From: Streptomyces sp. B21-105
GTDB taxonomy: Bacteria; Actinomycetota; Actinomycetes; Streptomycetales; Streptomycetaceae
Direction of reading: 5' to 3'
DNA: 64,000 nucleotides
Assembly (NCBI RefSeq): GCF_036898465.1
Contig: NZ_JARUMJ010000001.1
Span: forward strand, 2,728,001-2,792,000
Shown: positions 62,535 through 64,000 of the stretch, in pieces
Position numbering within the stretch: position 1 is the stretch's first letter
How the letters are laid out: each line of letters opens with the position of its first letter
Program-made: the position numbers and the translations under genes
The notes under the pieces: model-generated
Database searches by the model: none
Told to the model about the DNA's origin: nothing
The model's input: only the letters and a program-made list of their open reading frames with translations

Positions 62535-62918
62535 TTATCCCCCTTTTCCACCCTCGCGATCGAGGGCTAGGAAAGATCTTCAACGACGACGCTACGGCGG
62601 TCAAGGCGTGCCCGATTTACGGCCCCAGAGCGGCCTGAAATCGCTGTCGGGCGGCCGTATTCAAGGGCGGGTCAATAACGCGCGGCTACGGCACGCGTAC
62701 GGTCAGGGCCCGAAAACCCCTGCCGTCCCGGCCGCCGTCCGCGACCTGATCCACGGCGCTCTCGAGCCGGCCGGGCACGCCACCATCGCTTCCGCCCGAA
62801 CCGGCCCTGGCCCGTCAGACCGCCGGGCCGGCCGTGCTGCCACCGTTCCGGTTTTTCCGGGCGGGGGCTTCGTCGTATGGTTTCCGGCACTGCTGTTCGA
62901 CGGGGGGGAGTTGCCGGT
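62535..62918. other. Intergenic region right of the lactococcin-like gene
   Basis: 384 bp. Left part holds the leftward promoter and leader hairpin CCCTCG-cgat-CGAGGG (62551-62566). The remainder has no gene I can support. Confidence 0.55.
62576..62604 (-). promoter_or_regulatory. Promoter of the lactococcin-like gene
   Basis: Minus-strand TTGACC (62604-62599), 17-bp spacer, GAAGAT (62581-62576); leader of about 35 nt with a hairpin next to the ribosome site. Confidence 0.6.
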
Positions 62919-63176
62919 ATGCCCGAACAGGACGACGGCGAGCGCGAGTTCGACCTCAGATGGGCGGACGCCGCGACGCACAAGGAGCCCTCGGCGCGGG
63001 CCCGGATGCTGGCCGCCCGGTGGAAGGACAACCCCCCGGAGCCGGTCCCGTTCCGCGCCGACCCCGGCCCGTCGGCGCGCCGCCGGTCGTCCTGGCTGTC
63101 GACGGCGTTCGTCCTGGGATGCGTGATCGGCGTGATCCTGCTGCTGGGGTACGCCCGCTTCCGGGCCCCCTACTAG
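62919..63176 (+). CDS. Small tail-anchored membrane protein, 85 aa
   Basis: 85 residues: acidic then basic polar N-terminus (REFDLRWADAATHKEPSARARMLAARWKDNPPEP) and one C-terminal helix (about 59-78, WLSTAFVLGCVIGVILLLGY). GGGGGAG 8-9 nt before ATG 62919. Function unknown. Probably co-transcribed with the next gene 12 bp downstream. Confidence 0.7.
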   Translation: MPEQDDGEREFDLRWADAATHKEPSARARMLAARWKDNPPEPVPFRADPGPSARRRSSWLSTAFVLGCVIGVILLLGYARFRAPY

Positions 63177-63188
63177 GACGGCGGACGC

Positions 63189-64000
63189 ATGGCCGACGAC
63201 GTGTGCGCAGGGGAGGCCGTCGCGGTCCGGCTCGCGGCAGGCGCGCGCCTGGCGGACGTGATGGCCGCCGCCGACCCGCGGGCCTGGCTCGCGCTGGATG
63301 ACGGAGTGCGGCTTGCGGACTGGTACGGCCGCACCCGGTGGGAACAGACCGCTCCCCTGCCCGCCGACCTGTCGCTGCTCGACGAGCCCCGGCTCGCGCT
63401 GGCCCTCTGCCATCGCGACGGCCGGACGCGCGAGGCGGCGCTGGCGCCGGCCGCCCGGCATGCCGGTCTGCTGCCGCTGGTCGTCGTGCGGTGTGCCGAC
63501 TGGGCCGCGCCTGTACGGGAACGGGCCCGCGAGGTCCTGCGTGAGCGCCTCGACCCGGCCGGCGCGCAGACACTCGCGCCGCTGATCCTGCTGCTCGCCC
63601 GCCGGGACCGGGGCGGCTTCGCCGCGGACCTGCTCACCGAGCTGCTGCGCGCCGTTCCGTGCGGCCCGCTCCCCGGCCTCCTGTCCCACCCCGACCTCGC
63701 CGTACGCCGGTTCGTCCACCGGCTGGCGGCCGAGGAGAAGCTCCTCTCCACCGGCGAACTCGCCCTGGCCGCCCACCGGGACCCCGACACCGTCGTCCAG
63801 CGTCTGTGTGCGGACGCCGTGCTGGCCGGCCTCGCAGCCGGCGGGGCGGACGCCCACGACGACGCGATCGAGCTGCTGTTGACGGCTCACAGTGCGGCCG
63901 TGCGCGCGGCCGGCGTGACCGCGCTGCGACGAGCGGGTGCGCCGGAACGGGCCGCAGGCTTCCTGACCGACCGGGCGACTACGGTACGGGCGTGCGCGCG
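63189..64000 (+). CDS. HEAT-like helical repeat protein, 3' end outside window
   Basis: The frame from ATG 63189 stays open to the edge (270 complete codons). The translation is Ala/Leu/Arg-rich with recurring helical pairs such as LAVRRFVHRLAAEEKL, DTVVQRLCADAVLAGLA and AAVRAAGVTALRRAGA, as in HEAT/armadillo-like repeats. No catalytic motif seen. Starts 12 bp after the small membrane protein gene, so likely its operon partner. Confidence 0.7.
   Translation, partial: MADDVCAGEAVAVRLAAGARLADVMAAADPRAWLALDDGVRLADWYGRTRWEQTAPLPADLSLLDEPRLALALCHRDGRTREAALAPAARHAGLLPLVVVRCADWAAPVRERAREVLRERLDPAGAQTLAPLILLLARRDRGGFAADLLTELLRAVPCGPLPGLLSHPDLAVRRFVHRLAAEEKLLSTGELALAAHRDPDTVVQRLCADAVLAGLAAGGADAHDDAIELLLTAHSAAVRAAGVTALRRAGAPERAAGFLTDRATTVRACA

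Noticed and set aside
3530..63176. tRNA or rRNA genes
   Set aside because: No cloverleaf-like segment or CCA-preceding acceptor pattern was recognised in the intergenic regions.
62019..64000. Genomic island or prophage at the right edge
   Set aside because: One AT-richer gene is not enough; no integrase, tRNA, attachment repeats or phage genes are seen.

Overview
The window is a high-GC actinobacterial chromosome segment, almost certainly Streptomyces. The third codon position is overwhelmingly G/C, GTG starts are common, and the gene set is that of the Streptomyces chromosome core: an actinobacterial qcrCAB/ctaCDEF respiratory cluster, psp genes, scattered cob genes, aceE, lipBA and glnA. 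The gene order matches what I recall for the S. coelicolor region around SCO2140-SCO2200. I found no rRNA, tRNA, prophage, IS element or CRISPR array. Numbers are window positions; identities come from reading the translations, with no database search.

1-3.5 kb: end of an Lrp/AsnC ligand-binding protein, a class V aminotransferase of cysteine-desulfurase type preceded by a SAM-IV riboswitch, and trpD. 3.5-13 kb (minus strand): aerobic respiratory chain, ctaC-ctaD-ctaF and ctaE-qcrC-qcrA-qcrB, mostly joined by 4-bp ATGA/GTGA overlaps and split by an L,D-transpeptidase and a receiver-like protein. 13.3-20.3 kb: a cysteine desulfurase-TusA fusion, a PfkB sugar/nucleoside kinase, a large membrane-anchored protein, an ErpA-type Fe-S carrier and the Fe-S enzyme NadA. 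20.3-26.2 kb (minus): a Ser/Thr kinase with a PQQ-like sensor domain, and an envelope-stress operon pspA-pspAA-histidine kinase-response regulator. 26.5-36.7 kb: DUF3043 protein, methyltransferases, cobU fused to a degenerate metallo-hydrolase domain, cobT, cobS, and a lysyl-phosphatidylglycerol synthase-like gene overlapping a rhomboid-like gene. 37-46.6 kb: pepA, then lpd-sucB (lipoyl E3 and E2), a small toxin-antitoxin pair, a GntR regulator and aceE (E1). 46.7-54.2 kb: WYL regulator, DUF4240 protein, peptidoglycan amidase lipoprotein, MarP-like membrane protease, GNAT, NAD-epimerase, FAD oxidoreductase. 54.5-61.8 kb: NsdA-like TPR regulator, lipB, lipA (lipoylation of the E2 above), small proteins, RDD protein, and glnA with a clear GlnR box. 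62-64 kb: a secreted lactococcin-972-like protein that looks acquired, a small membrane protein and the start of a repeat protein.

The genes form linked themes: sulfur/Fe-S supply (two desulfurase-type enzymes, ErpA, NadA, LipA, Rieske protein), lipoate-dependent oxoacid oxidation feeding the bc1-aa3 chain, and envelope maintenance (Psp, L,D-transpeptidase, amidase, MarP-like protease, LPG synthase-like protein). At least ten genes have a TANNNT -10 hexamer 6-8 nt before the start codon and are probably transcribed as leaderless mRNAs. Intergenic regions are rich in short tandem repeats (9, 11, 32, 34, 40 and 44 bp) and strong hairpin terminators.
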